From Pseudomonadota bacterium (GTDB taxonomy: Bacteria; Pseudomonadota; Alphaproteobacteria; Rhizobiales; Pleomorphomonadaceae), in the NCBI GenBank assembly GCA_023436885.1, contig JAEZHI010000051.1:17338-81337 (forward strand): a DNA stretch of 64,000 bases, written 5' to 3'. How positions within the stretch are numbered: position 1 is the first letter of the stretch; each line of letters opens with the position of its first letter. The translations under genes were made by a program, and so were the position numbers. The notes below the pieces were generated by a model that was not told the DNA's origin, did no database searches, and saw only the letters and a program-made list of their open reading frames with translations. Positions 1 to 9,155 of this stretch are shown one piece after another.

Positions 1-285
1 ATGGGCGTAACAGACAGTAAGGATAGGCTGACATTGTCTGAATTTGAGACGAATACCATTGGCACGGCGATTGCAAATCGCCAGTTATGGGCTCCTGTGA
101 GGGGCCTAGCATTGCACTATACGCATGGGCCGTCCGCTTCAAACGACGACCAATCGGCTTGCGGAACTAGGGGAAATCCACTAGTTTGGTAAACGTTTTG
201 TTATATGTGGCGTAGCAATTGCGGTGGTTTTAACCGGATTGTTTCCGACTAATTTACAACGTTCATTTTACTTTCGGGGGATGTA
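1..285. other. Upstream region of the sugar transferase, no convincing gene
   Basis: This 285-base stretch is AT-richer than its surroundings. An open frame of 63 codons at its left edge has no recognisable product and no ribosome site, so I do not call it. A perfect 7-bp inverted repeat, GGCGATT-gca-AATCGCC, lies at 66-82 and could be an operator or a hairpin. A GGGGG ribosome site just before 286 belongs to the next gene. Nothing else is supported. Confidence 0.4.
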
Positions 286-1125
286 ATGCGTCTAACAGAC
301 CTTTCCCATGACCTTTCCAAAGGCGGCGCCGAAAGCTCGTCTGGTTTGCACGACATGTCACGCGCCGAAAGTGGTTCTTCCAGCCGGATCGCGGGAACCC
401 ACTCTGTGCGCAAGGTACAGACATCCAATTTTTCCCAAGGACATTCGGCTGCCGTCGCAATGCCCTTCGGCGGTTCTATTCTCGACAGCCTCGACACCGA
501 GGTGGCGGTTAATTGGCGCCCTGCCCATCTCGCGGCAAAGCGCTTGATGGACATTCTGGGCGCGGGCTTTGGCTTGATCCTGCTGTCACCGCTGCTGTTG
601 GCGGTGGCTGCCATCATCAAGCTGACAAGCGCTGGTCCGGTGTTCTTCCGCCAAGCGCGTACGGGCTTGGATAACAAGCCGTTCCAGATCTACAAGTTCC
701 GTTCGATGTACACCGACCGGGGTGACGCCACCGGCGTTGCGCAGACGGTCGCTGGCGATTCGCGTATCACTCCGATCGGGCGCATCATTCGCAAGACCAG
801 CATCGACGAGCTGCCGCAGCTCATCAACGTGCTGTTCGGCGACATGTCGCTGGTCGGGCCTCGTCCCCATGTTCCGGGCATGAAGGCAGCGGGCGTGCTC
901 TACGAGGAGCTCGTTCCGGGATATGAGCGTCGTCATGCGATGCGCCCGGGAATCACCGGACTGGCTCAGTCCATCGGTCTGCGTGGCCCGACGACTGAAG
1001 TCGAGCCCTCTGTGATGCGCGTCGTCAAGGACATCGAGTACATCCGCGATTTCTCGATCTGGCTCGATATTCGCATTCTGTTCCGCACCGTGATCAACGA
1101 GATCGTTCGCGGCAACGGCTTCTGA
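286..1125 (+). CDS. Bacterial sugar transferase (ExoY-like undecaprenyl-phosphate glycosyl-1-phosphate transferase)
   Basis: The protein would start polysaccharide synthesis by moving a hexose-1-phosphate from a nucleotide sugar onto undecaprenyl phosphate at the inner membrane. It has 279 residues. The first ~85 are polar and probably disordered. A hydrophobic segment follows at about 95-118, and then the family core begins with KRLMDILGAGFGL, PVFFRQARTG and YKFRSMY. The DELPQLINVL and SLVGPRPH segments near 180-205 are the family's catalytic signatures. This is the short, single-membrane-segment form (ExoY, PssA) and not the long WbaP form. The ATG has a GGGGG site 7 bases upstream, and an intrinsic terminator follows the gene. 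No other polysaccharide genes are nearby, so the product made is unknown. Confidence 0.88.
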   Translation: MRLTDLSHDLSKGGAESSSGLHDMSRAESGSSSRIAGTHSVRKVQTSNFSQGHSAAVAMPFGGSILDSLDTEVAVNWRPAHLAAKRLMDILGAGFGLILLSPLLLAVAAIIKLTSAGPVFFRQARTGLDNKPFQIYKFRSMYTDRGDATGVAQTVAGDSRITPIGRIIRKTSIDELPQLINVLFGDMSLVGPRPHVPGMKAAGVLYEELVPGYERRHAMRPGITGLAQSIGLRGPTTEVEPSVMRVVKDIEYIRDFSIWLDIRILFRTVINEIVRGNGF

Positions 1126-1155
1126 GCCACACAATTCTCGCCCTACACGGCATGG

Positions 1156-1190
1156 ACGCCCTCCTCTCATCGGGAGGGCGTTTTTGTTTT
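1156..1190 (+). terminator. Rho-independent terminator after the sugar transferase
   Basis: A perfect 9-bp stem, ACGCCCTCC at 1156-1164 and GGAGGGCGT at 1173-1181, with an 8-base loop, runs into the T-rich tail TTTTTGTTTT. It lies 31 bases past the stop codon and is followed by the promoter region of the efflux operon. Confidence 0.9.
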
Positions 1191-1346
1191 GGCGAACGGT
1201 CGAAAAATCCGGGGCGATTGCACACCGTCTTTTACCCCTTGATGGCCAAACCTCTTGAGCGACAACTGAAATCCCTTATCTTCGTTGACCTTAGGCATCG
1301 GCAAGACTAGAGCTTGGCACCATTGTCACGCCCGACGGAGCTCACC

Positions 1347-2429
1347 GTGAAGCTACTGTTGCCGCTGATCGTTGCGTGGTCCTGTGCCATATCGCCCGCT
1401 TTTCCCGAGGAAAAGCCCGCCGAGCCAGATAGGGCAGTTGCGGTCAAAATCGTCACGGCGCACCTCGCGCCACTCCGCGAAACCTTGGCACTGACCGGTG
1501 AAATTCGGGCGAGCACGTCCTCGCAGCTCTCTTTCCGCATTTCGGGTCGTATAGCCGAACGGTTCGCGGACATCGGCAAGCATGTCAGGAAAGGCGACTT
1601 GCTGGCGCGGCTCGATCCCAGCCAGCAGCAGGCCGACGCGGCCAATGCGGAAGCTGCGCTTGCTGCCGCCGAAGCCGGAGCACGTCAGGCGACATCGGCT
1701 TTCGACCGCCAGAAAGCACTTCTCGATAAGGGCTTCACCACACAGTCCGCTTTCGATGCGGCAACAAGGGCCGTTCGCACCACCAGCGGAACGGTGGAGT
1801 CGGCCAAGGCCGCACTCGACATAGCTCACACCAACCTCGCCTACACGGAGCTGAGAGCCGATTCGGACGGCGTCATCACGGCTCGTACCGCTGAGGCTGG
1901 AGAGGTCGTCGCGGCGGCCAAGCCGATTTTCGTTGTTGCTGTAGACGGACCACGCGATGCCGTCTTCGATGTGTCAGAGCAACTGTTCCTGTCGATTACC
2001 ACTCGGCCCGACGTTACCGTCGCCTTGGTCAAGGATCCAACGATCGCAGTGCCAGGCAAGGTGAGGGAGATTTCGCCAACCGTGGAGACACGGACCGGGA
2101 CCGTCCGCGTCAAGGTTGACATTGGCAGTACCCCACCAGCCGCAATGAGCCTCGGCGCACCAGTTACGGGCATGATTTCAAGCGAGGGAAAGCAGGCCGT
2201 CGTGCTGCCGGCGAGCGCCTTGAGCGAGAGCAACGGCAATGCCGCCGTCTGGGTACTCGACGCCAACGGCACACACGCCGAACTCCGACCCATCGGGATC
2301 GCCGCCTACACCACCGACGGTATCGTCGTTCACACAGGTCTCGCCGACGGCGACCGGGTGGTCACCAACGGCGGCAAGTTGCTACGCCCCGGCGCCAGCA
2401 TCGAAATCGTCGGGGAAGCCGCGCCATGA
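1347..2429 (+). CDS. RND efflux periplasmic adaptor subunit (first of two)
   Basis: A membrane-fusion protein that would link an inner-membrane RND pump to an outer-membrane channel. I place the start at GTG 1347: it gives a clean signal peptide (MKLLLPLIVAWSCAISPAFP), and GGAG lies 6 bases before it. The frame is open further upstream to a TTG at 1314, without such support. The mature protein has a beta-barrel/lipoyl part (LALTGEIRASTSSQLSF, RKGDLLARLD), an alpha-helical hairpin rich in Ala/Gln at about 95-150, then AGEVVAAAKPIF and a C-terminal membrane-proximal domain. Its stop overlaps the next adaptor's start (ATGA), so the three genes form one operon. The substrate cannot be read from the sequence. 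Confidence 0.88.
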   Translation: MKLLLPLIVAWSCAISPAFPEEKPAEPDRAVAVKIVTAHLAPLRETLALTGEIRASTSSQLSFRISGRIAERFADIGKHVRKGDLLARLDPSQQQADAANAEAALAAAEAGARQATSAFDRQKALLDKGFTTQSAFDAATRAVRTTSGTVESAKAALDIAHTNLAYTELRADSDGVITARTAEAGEVVAAAKPIFVVAVDGPRDAVFDVSEQLFLSITTRPDVTVALVKDPTIAVPGKVREISPTVETRTGTVRVKVDIGSTPPAAMSLGAPVTGMISSEGKQAVVLPASALSESNGNAAVWVLDANGTHAELRPIGIAAYTTDGIVVHTGLADGDRVVTNGGKLLRPGASIEIVGEAAP

Positions 2430-3541
2430 TCCGTCAGTTAGCCATTGCGGTTTCCGCGGTGCTCGCGCTTGCCGGCTGCCAGCAGAAAGACGCGCCGCCT
2501 TCACCGGTTCGCCCGGTCCTGTCGCTACGGGTTGCCGCCGATGACGCCAGGCAGCAATCCTTTGTCGGAACCGTCGAAGCGCGCGACAAGGCCGACCTCA
2601 GCTTCCAGGTCCTCGGACGGCTGATGACACGGAACGTCGATGTCGGCGATCTTGTTCACGCTGGCGATCTTGTTGCAACGGTCGATGCCACCACACTGGA
2701 CCTTGCAGTACGTTCCGCCGAGGCTGCCCTCGGAAACCGCCGCGCCGAGCGCGAGAATGCTGCAGCCACCGTGGCGCGCGTCGAAGCCCTTCAGGCCAGC
2801 GGCACGGCGGCCGAAGCCAATCTCGACGATGCGCGCGCCGCTTTCGACGCTTCGGACGCCGCCGTCCGTCAAGCCGAAGCCGATCTCGCCAAGGCGCGTG
2901 ACACGCTGGGTTACGCAGAACTGAAGGCTGGCTTTGATGGTGTCGTCACGGCGACAGGCGCGGAGCCCGGCCAAACCGTCGCTGCGGGACAGAGTATCGT
3001 CACCATAGCCAAGCCCGACCCGCGCGATGCCGTGATCGACATGCCGGACTGGATGGCGGGTACGCTCACTCCCGACACGCCTTTCGTCATCGCCCTGCAG
3101 ATTGCCCCAGACAAGGTGATCGACGGCAAGCTGCGCGAAGTGGCTCCGGAAGCCGATACGATCACGCGAACCAGACGCATCAAGATTGCCCTGTCGGAGC
3201 CCCCGAGCCTGTTCCGCCTCGGCTCCACGGTCGAGGTACGCCCTGCCCACCAGGCAAGCCCGTCGATCACACTGCCCGACGCCGCCGTGTTGATAAAGGA
3301 CAGCAAAAGCTTCGTCTGGATCGTTGCAATCGACGAGGCAAGCAGCGCTCCCCGCCGCGAGGGTAGCGTTACCCTGAGACCGGTGACAACAGCGGCAGGA
3401 GACGAAGGGCGCGTTCGTGTCCTTTCCGGCCTCTCGGCCGGAGACCGGGTCGCCGTCGCCGGCGTCCACAGCCTGGAAGAAGGACAGAAAGTCCTGGTGC
3501 TGACAGGCGGCCGAGAGCAAGCCGGGGGAGACGCATCGTGA
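2426..3541 (+). CDS. RND efflux periplasmic adaptor lipoprotein (second of two)
   Basis: A second membrane-fusion protein of 371 residues. Its signal peptide ends in the lipobox LAGC, so Cys18 should be lipidated and anchor the protein to a membrane. The fold order is the same as in the first adaptor: lipoyl half-motif (DVGDLVHAGDLVATVD), helical hairpin (about 90-150), second lipoyl half (AEPGQTVAAGQSIVTIA) and beta-barrel. The two adaptors are similar in length and architecture but clearly different in sequence. The start overlaps the preceding stop by 4 bp, and the stop overlaps the pump's GTG start. Pumps with two adaptors are known, for example TriABC of Pseudomonas aeruginosa, where both adaptors are needed. 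Confidence 0.9.
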   Translation: MIRQLAIAVSAVLALAGCQQKDAPPSPVRPVLSLRVAADDARQQSFVGTVEARDKADLSFQVLGRLMTRNVDVGDLVHAGDLVATVDATTLDLAVRSAEAALGNRRAERENAAATVARVEALQASGTAAEANLDDARAAFDASDAAVRQAEADLAKARDTLGYAELKAGFDGVVTATGAEPGQTVAAGQSIVTIAKPDPRDAVIDMPDWMAGTLTPDTPFVIALQIAPDKVIDGKLREVAPEADTITRTRRIKIALSEPPSLFRLGSTVEVRPAHQASPSITLPDAAVLIKDSKSFVWIVAIDEASSAPRREGSVTLRPVTTAAGDEGRVRVLSGLSAGDRVAVAGVHSLEEGQKVLVLTGGREQAGGDAS

Positions 3542-6500
3542 AGAAATTCAATCTCTCGGACTGGTCGCTCAATCATAAGTCCCTCGTATGGTACTTCATG
3601 ATCGTCTTCACGCTGTTCGGCGTGTTTTCGTATCTGAATCTAGGCCGAGAGGAAGACCCTTCCTTTACCGTCAAGACTATGGTGATTCAGGCCTATTGGC
3701 CCGGCGCATCAGTCACGGAGATGACACGGCAGGTCACCGACCGGATCGAAAAGAAGCTGCAAGAGCTTCCCAACCTCGACTTCACGCGCAACCTGACGCG
3801 CCCGGGCGTCACCACGGTTTTCGTCAATCTTCGCAGCGATACCAAGCCCTCAACCGTCGATGGTACGTGGGTTCGCGTGAGAAACCTGATCTCGGATATC
3901 CGCGGTGACCTGCCCGATGGTGTGGTCGGCCCCTTTTTCAATGATGACTTCGGCGACGTCTATGGCAACATCTACGCCCTGACGGCCGATGGCTTTACGC
4001 CGCGCCAACTGCGCGATTACGCCGAGAGCATTCGCACCCGCATTCTCTCAGTCGAGAATGTCGGCAAGGTCGAAATCATCGGCGCCGAGGACGAAGTCAT
4101 CTATCTGGAGTTTTCAGCGCGGCAACTGGCCGCCTACGGCCTTGATGAAAAAGCCGTCCTGACCACACTCGCCCAGCAAAACGCCGTCAATCCATCGGGA
4201 ACCATCGAGACCGGCTCCGAACGGGTATCGGTGCGGGTATCCGGCGAATTTCGCTCCGAAAAGAGCCTCGAGGCGGTCAATCTACGCGTCAACGGCCGCT
4301 TCTTCCGACTGTCGGACGTCGCAAAGATCACGCGCGGCTACGCCGACCCGCCGAGCGAGCTGTTCCGCTATAACGGCGAACCAGCCGTTGCCATCACCAT
4401 CGGCATGAAGTCGGGCGCCAATCTTCTGAAGTTCGGCGATGCGCTCCGCGCCCAAATGGCCCAGATCGAAGCTGAACTGCCCATTGGCATAACCGTCCAT
4501 CAGGTGGCCGATCAGCCGAAACTGGTCGAAAAGGCCGTCTCAGGCTTTACCAGCGCGCTGTTCGAAGCCATCGCCATCGTCTTGGTTGTCAGCTTCGTCA
4601 GTCTGGGTCTCCGGGCCGGCGTGGTGGTAGCCCTTTCGATTCCCCTGGTTCTCGCCATTACCTTCATGGTTATGGAGGTTTCGGCCATTTCATTGCAGCG
4701 TGTTTCGCTCGGCGCCCTGATCATCGCCCTCGGCCTCCTTGTCGACGACGCCATGATCGCGGTCGAGATGATGGTGACGCGCTTGGAAAAAGGCGGCTCG
4801 CTCAGGAAGGCCGCGACTGCCGTCTACACGTCGACTGCCTTCCCGATGCTGACGGGCACTATCGTGACGGTTGCCGGCTTCATTCCGGTCGGCCTTAACT
4901 CGTCCATGGCCGGCGAGTTTACCTTCACGATGTTCGTCGTCATTGCCGTATCGCTGCTGGTGTCCTGGATTGTCGCCGTGCTGTTCACGCCGCTGATCGG
5001 CGTCACCGTGCTGCCGGAAAAGCTCAAGCACCAGAAGACCGAGAAGACACGCTTCGCCCGTGCCTTCGAGCGCGTTTTGGTTGTCGGCTTGCGTAACCGC
5101 TTTATCGTCATAGGCCTGACGCTTCTGGTTTTCGGCGCTTCGCTCTTTGGCCTCACGCACGTTCAGCAGCAGTTTTTCCCTGACAGCGACCGTTCCGAGC
5201 TGATCGTCGATTTCACCTTGCCGCAAAACGCCTCTATCGCGGAAACGGGTAGGGTTATCAGCCAGTTCGAAAAAGACATGCTGGCGGGCAACCAGGGCGT
5301 CGACCATTGGTCGTCCTATGTCGGGCGCGGCGCAGTGCGCTTCCTGCTGACGTTCGATCAGGAGCCGTCGGCACCCTATTTCGGCCAGCTCGTCGTGGTC
5401 ACTCGCGACGAGGAGGTGCGTAACCGTCTCCGGATCGAGTTCTCAGACTACCTGCACCGCACGTTCCCTGGCGTTGACAGTTTCGTTCATCTTCTGGAAA
5501 TCGGCCCACCGGTCGGTCGACCGGTCGCCTATCGTCTCTCCGGACCGGATATTGAAGGCGTACGCGATGCTGCCGCCGGGCTGGCCGCAGTCGTGGCGTC
5601 CAACACGCATGTCGTAAACGTCGCCGCGGATTGGGGGGAGCCTGGACGCGTCGTCAAGGTCGACGTCATGCAGGACAAGGCGCGCCTGCTCGGGATCTCA
5701 TCGCAGGATATCTCCAACGCACTCTACGGCATCATCGGCGGCGCCACGGTGACCAAGGTCCGCGATGACATCTACCAGATCGACGTCATCGGCCGGGCGG
5801 TCTCGGAAGAGCGCAACTCCATCGAGACACTGAAAAACCTCCAGCTTTCGACCCAGACCGGGTCCAGCGTGCCGCTCGCCGCCGTTGCCAACCTGCGCTA
5901 CGAACTGGAACAGCCCGTTGTCTGGAGCCGCAACCGCCTGCCGACCGTGACGATCAAGGCGGCACGCGCCGACACGACGCAAGCCGACACCATCGTCAAG
6001 CAGCTCAAACCGGCGATCGATGCTTTCGCCACCACCTTGCCCGCCGGCTACCGAGTGGAAACGGCCGGATCGGCAGAGGAATCGCAAAAGGCAATGAACC
6101 CCATCATCGCGGTGGTACCGCTGATGGCCTTCATCATGCTGACGGTATTGATGATCCAGCTCCAGAGCTTCAGCCGCCTGATACTTGTAGTGGCTGTAGC
6201 ACCGCTTGCGCTGATCGGCGTGGTGGCGGCGCTGCTGCCAACCGGCGCTCCGCTTGGCTTCGTGGCAATCCTTGGCGTACTGGCGCTGGTCGGCATCCTG
6301 ATCCGCAACTCGGTGATCCTCGTTGATCAGATCGAGCGGCTGAGAGCGGAAGGAATGCCGGCCTGGAATGCCGTGATCGAGGCAACCGGCCACCGTTTCC
6401 GACCCATCGTGCTGACAGCGCTGGCAGCCAGCCTGGGCCTCATCCCCATTGCCACTGAGGTATTCTGGCAGCCGATGGCCTTCGCCATGATCGGCGGAAT

Positions 6501-6606
6501 CATCGTCGGTACAGCTCTGACGCTGATCTTCCTGCCGGCACTTTATGTCGCTTGGTTCCGCATCCACGAGGAGAAGACGGAGGCAGCCGTACCGCCTGCG
6601 CTGTGA
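3538..6606 (+). CDS. RND-family efflux transporter, inner-membrane pump
   Basis: A 1022-residue resistance-nodulation-division pump, the usual length for AcrB/MexF relatives. It would export substrate from the periplasm or inner leaflet in exchange for protons. After TM1 (about 15-32) comes the first large periplasmic loop, then a hydrophobic block at about 335-490. The proton-relay segment GLLVDDAMIAVE at about 398-409 carries the paired Asp residues expected in TM4. A second periplasmic loop and a second TM block (about 845-1005) follow. The GTG start overlaps the lipoprotein adaptor's stop. No TolC-type channel gene is present here, so the pump presumably borrows one. The stop codon directly abuts that of the convergent ABC ATPase gene. 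Confidence 0.93.
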   Translation: MKKFNLSDWSLNHKSLVWYFMIVFTLFGVFSYLNLGREEDPSFTVKTMVIQAYWPGASVTEMTRQVTDRIEKKLQELPNLDFTRNLTRPGVTTVFVNLRSDTKPSTVDGTWVRVRNLISDIRGDLPDGVVGPFFNDDFGDVYGNIYALTADGFTPRQLRDYAESIRTRILSVENVGKVEIIGAEDEVIYLEFSARQLAAYGLDEKAVLTTLAQQNAVNPSGTIETGSERVSVRVSGEFRSEKSLEAVNLRVNGRFFRLSDVAKITRGYADPPSELFRYNGEPAVAITIGMKSGANLLKFGDALRAQMAQIEAELPIGITVHQVADQPKLVEKAVSGFTSALFEAIAIVLVVSFVSLGLRAGVVVALSIPLVLAITFMVMEVSAISLQRVSLGALIIALGLLVDDAMIAVEMMVTRLEKGGSLRKAATAVYTSTAFPMLTGTIVTVAGFIPVGLNSSMAGEFTFTMFVVIAVSLLVSWIVAVLFTPLIGVTVLPEKLKHQKTEKTRFARAFERVLVVGLRNRFIVIGLTLLVFGASLFGLTHVQQQFFPDSDRSELIVDFTLPQNASIAETGRVISQFEKDMLAGNQGVDHWSSYVGRGAVRFLLTFDQEPSAPYFGQLVVVTRDEEVRNRLRIEFSDYLHRTFPGVDSFVHLLEIGPPVGRPVAYRLSGPDIEGVRDAAAGLAAVVASNTHVVNVAADWGEPGRVVKVDVMQDKARLLGISSQDISNALYGIIGGATVTKVRDDIYQIDVIGRAVSEERNSIETLKNLQLSTQTGSSVPLAAVANLRYELEQPVVWSRNRLPTVTIKAARADTTQADTIVKQLKPAIDAFATTLPAGYRVETAGSAEESQKAMNPIIAVVPLMAFIMLTVLMIQLQSFSRLILVVAVAPLALIGVVAALLPTGAPLGFVAILGVLALVGILIRNSVILVDQIERLRAEGMPAWNAVIEATGHRFRPIVLTALAASLGLIPIATEVFWQPMAFAMIGGIIVGTALTLIFLPALYVAWFRIHEEKTEAAVPPAL

Positions 6607-7356
6607 TCATCCGGAGAGGGTCGGGCGGAAAGCATCGCGGATCGTCTCTTGCGCCGCAATGCGTCGGATCTCTGCATCGACGAAGGGGTCGTCGCGCAGT
6701 CGCGCCGGGCGGTCGATGGAAAGACGGGCGACAATCCGGCCGGGGCGTCCCGCCAGGATGACGATCCGATCCGCGAGCCTTACAGCCTCCGACAGGTCGT
6801 GGGTAACCAGAACGACGGTCACGTTGCGCTCCTGCGCATCGAGACGAACCAGTTGCTGCATCTCGCGCGACAGACCGACGTCGAGTGCCGAAAAAGCCTC
6901 GTCGAGCAGCAACAAATCTGGTTCGGTGGCCAGCGCTCTTGCTAGGGCCACCCGTTTCCTCATGCCGCCGGAGAGCTGATGCGGATAGAGACCGGCCTCA
7001 TCCTGACCGAGACCAACCTTGAGAAGCATGGACCGCACTCGGCTCGACCGTTCGGTGCGAGTGAGACGCTGGGCGGCCAGGCCGAAAGCCACATTGCCGC
7101 GCGCCGTACGCCAGGGCAGCAGAAGCGGATCCTGGAAGACGAAGGCCGGTTGCTCGAAGGGCCGCTCGATACGACCGGCATCGGGCTCGATCACCCCGCC
7201 CAGAATATGCAGCAGTGTCGTCTTGCCGCCACCTGAAGGCCCAAGGATTGCGAGAACTCCGCCGCGCGGCAACCGAATCTCGATACCCTCGAGGACCTTC
7301 GCGCCGGCAAAGGCATGCACAACTCCGCTGGCAACGAGCCCGTTTGTCTCGCTCAT
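6607..7356 (-). CDS. ABC transporter ATP-binding protein (nitrate/sulfonate/taurine type)
   Basis: The ATPase of a small-molecule importer, with 249 residues. It shows Walker A GPSGGGKTT at about 39-47, a Q-loop in VFQDPLLLPWR, the signature LSGGMRKR, Walker B LLLLDEAFSALD and the switch His in VLVTHDLSEAV. The PLLLPWRT Q-loop wording and the pairing with an NMT1-like binding protein are typical of the SsuB/TauB/NrtD subgroup. Its ATG overlaps the permease stop by 4 bp. It is the last gene of a three-gene minus-strand operon, and its stop abuts the RND pump's stop with no intergenic base, so any terminator must lie inside the opposing gene. Confidence 0.92.
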   Translation of the reverse strand: MSETNGLVASGVVHAFAGAKVLEGIEIRLPRGGVLAILGPSGGGKTTLLHILGGVIEPDAGRIERPFEQPAFVFQDPLLLPWRTARGNVAFGLAAQRLTRTERSSRVRSMLLKVGLGQDEAGLYPHQLSGGMRKRVALARALATEPDLLLLDEAFSALDVGLSREMQQLVRLDAQERNVTVVLVTHDLSEAVRLADRIVILAGRPGRIVARLSIDRPARLRDDPFVDAEIRRIAAQETIRDAFRPTLSG

Positions 7357-8147
7357 GCCGCTTCCCCGGGCAAACCACGCCGCCAGATTTCAAAATAGCG
7401 ACGGACAGGTTCAATGATGAGGCGGTCGAGCGCCAGCAGCAGCGCGACCACGACGACGACCCACGCCATGGTCTTGGCGGTATCCACTTCGGCACGGGCA
7501 GCCGCAAGACCGTCACCAATCCCACCAGCCCCGGACAGAAGTTCTGCCATCACCGCGACCTTCCAGCTCATGGCCAGCGCCGTACCGAGCGCCGGTAGCA
7601 GATGGGAGAGAACATGTGGGAGGTAAACATCGACAAGGCGGACAGCAAAAGGCACGCGAAAGGCGCGCGCCATGGTGCGCAAACCACCATCGACGGTGCG
7701 TGTCCCCTGGACGGCAGAAGCAAAGACGATAGGCCCGACGGCCACTGCCACGGAGAAAGTCGCAGCAAGGCCGGAGCCGCCGAACCACAATAACGATAGA
7801 ACCACCCATGCGATGGACGGCACGCCAATCAACATGCTGGCCATGGGCTGCAGCATGGCGCGGATTGGCAAGGCACGACCGGCCAGACCACCGAGCAGCG
7901 AACCGGCAATCGCGGCGGCCAGAAAGCCGCTGAGCGCATCACGCGTGGTTGTCATGACGGCCGGCAAGAGATCTCCTGACACGGTCAGGTGTTCGAGTGC
8001 AACGAGCGTCGACCAGGGAGACGGCAATACGAAACTTCCATAGATGCGATGGCCGACTTCCCAAAGGCCTATGACAATGACAATCCCAAGCGCTGCCCAG
8101 CGATGCTCACGCCCGCCGACGAGATGACGCCAGGGTGACTCTGCCAT
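7353..8147 (-). CDS. ABC transporter permease (nitrate/sulfonate/taurine type)
   Basis: The inner-membrane channel subunit, 264 residues, with a BPD_transp_1 fold of about six helices. The cytoplasmic coupling loop is seen as ARAFRVPFAVRLVDVYLPHVL near 165-185, the EAA-like region of this family, followed by ALAMSWKVAVMAELL, which is characteristic of SsuC/TauC permeases. It lies between the binding protein (3-bp gap) and the ATPase (4-bp overlap), so the three are translated together. The substrate remains open: sulfonates, nitrate and pyrimidine precursors are all used by relatives. Confidence 0.9.
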   Translation of the reverse strand: MAESPWRHLVGGREHRWAALGIVIVIGLWEVGHRIYGSFVLPSPWSTLVALEHLTVSGDLLPAVMTTTRDALSGFLAAAIAGSLLGGLAGRALPIRAMLQPMASMLIGVPSIAWVVLSLLWFGGSGLAATFSVAVAVGPIVFASAVQGTRTVDGGLRTMARAFRVPFAVRLVDVYLPHVLSHLLPALGTALAMSWKVAVMAELLSGAGGIGDGLAAARAEVDTAKTMAWVVVVVALLLALDRLIIEPVRRYFEIWRRGLPGEAA

Positions 8148-8150
8148 GTC

Positions 8151-9155
8151 TCAGCTTCCCCAATAAAACACGGGTTCTGGCAACCGCCCGGCCACAATAT
8201 CCGGAGACAAGGTCATGAGCGCCTGGAAATAAGCTTCGATGTCGGCCTTCGCATCCATCGCCGATGCGACCTTCAGGCGGAAACGTGGCAAGGAGGCTTC
8301 AACGATCGGTGCCGGCAGCTTCAAGGAATCTGCAATCAGCGCCGCTGCGGCCTTCGGGTTCTGCCCCACCCAGCCGGCGGCTTCCAACGAGGCTGCATGC
8401 AAAGCCGCGACAATCTCGGGATGAGCGGCGAGGAATTTCTCCGTCACGGCAAGACCTGCCTGTGGAATACCCGTGGAGCGGCCGCTTTGCGCGGCATAGA
8501 GCTCGGTCACGTCGAGCGCGCGCGTTACGGCAATTCCAGCTTGCTTGGACTTTATCTCGGCAGCACTTGCGGCCGGCTCCGGCAGCACAGCCGCATCGGC
8601 CTTGCCGGCCAAAAGCAGCGGCACCGCCTCGGCGGACGTCCCAACGTAGGAGAGCGTCAGATCCTTCTCCGGGTCGATGCCGGCTGATCGCAGGACAAAC
8701 CGTGTCAGAAGGTCCGGCGCATCGTTCTTGGCGCCTATCAAAAGCGTCTTGCCCTTGAGATTCTCGAGTTTTTCGAGCCTGACGTCTTGCCCGGCGAAGA
8801 TGTAGAGCAGCCCCCAGGTCAGGACATTGACAAGGCGAACGCCTGCGCCGCGATTGAAAAGATTGGCGGCGGCATAGGTCGGTGACGCAAATAGCGCAAT
8901 ATCGCCGGAGACGACACCGGCACGCATCTGGTCGGCGGTACGCCAGACATCGAATTTCGCGTCTTCCACCAACGAAGCCAGAGCTCCGGAAGCCACCGCC
9001 CGCGCCAGCACGACCGAAGGCGACGCCGGCATACCCCATACCGTCAGGTGATCGAGGCTTGCGGCCCGCGCCGGTAAGGCAGCGAAACTGGCAGCGACGG
9101 CAAGGCATTCAAGAAAGTGTCGACGGCTCAAGCCGGCCTGGAAAGAAGTTATCAT
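8151..9155 (-). CDS. ABC transporter substrate-binding protein, NMT1/SsuA-like, Tat-exported
   Basis: The periplasmic binding protein of the importer. I start it at ATG 9155, giving 334 residues; the open frame goes 9 codons further up. The N-terminus carries a twin-arginine motif (SRRHFLE) and the hydrophobic run CLAVAASFAALPARAA, so it should be exported folded by the Tat system. The body (DHLTVWGMPASPSVVLARAVASG, LKGKTLLIGAKND) is of the NMT1/SBP_bac_3 fold used for sulfonates, nitrate and thiamine precursors. It is the first gene of the minus-strand operon and is transcribed away from the [FeFe]-hydrogenase operon across a 375-base intergenic region. Confidence 0.87.
   Translation of the reverse strand: MITSFQAGLSRRHFLECLAVAASFAALPARAASLDHLTVWGMPASPSVVLARAVASGALASLVEDAKFDVWRTADQMRAGVVSGDIALFASPTYAAANLFNRGAGVRLVNVLTWGLLYIFAGQDVRLEKLENLKGKTLLIGAKNDAPDLLTRFVLRSAGIDPEKDLTLSYVGTSAEAVPLLLAGKADAAVLPEPAASAAEIKSKQAGIAVTRALDVTELYAAQSGRSTGIPQAGLAVTEKFLAAHPEIVAALHAASLEAAGWVGQNPKAAAALIADSLKLPAPIVEASLPRFRLKVASAMDAKADIEAYFQALMTLSPDIVAGRLPEPVFYWGS

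Noticed and set aside
1..192. 63-codon frame at the left edge
   Set aside because: No ribosome site, composition unlike the neighbouring genes and no recognisable motif.
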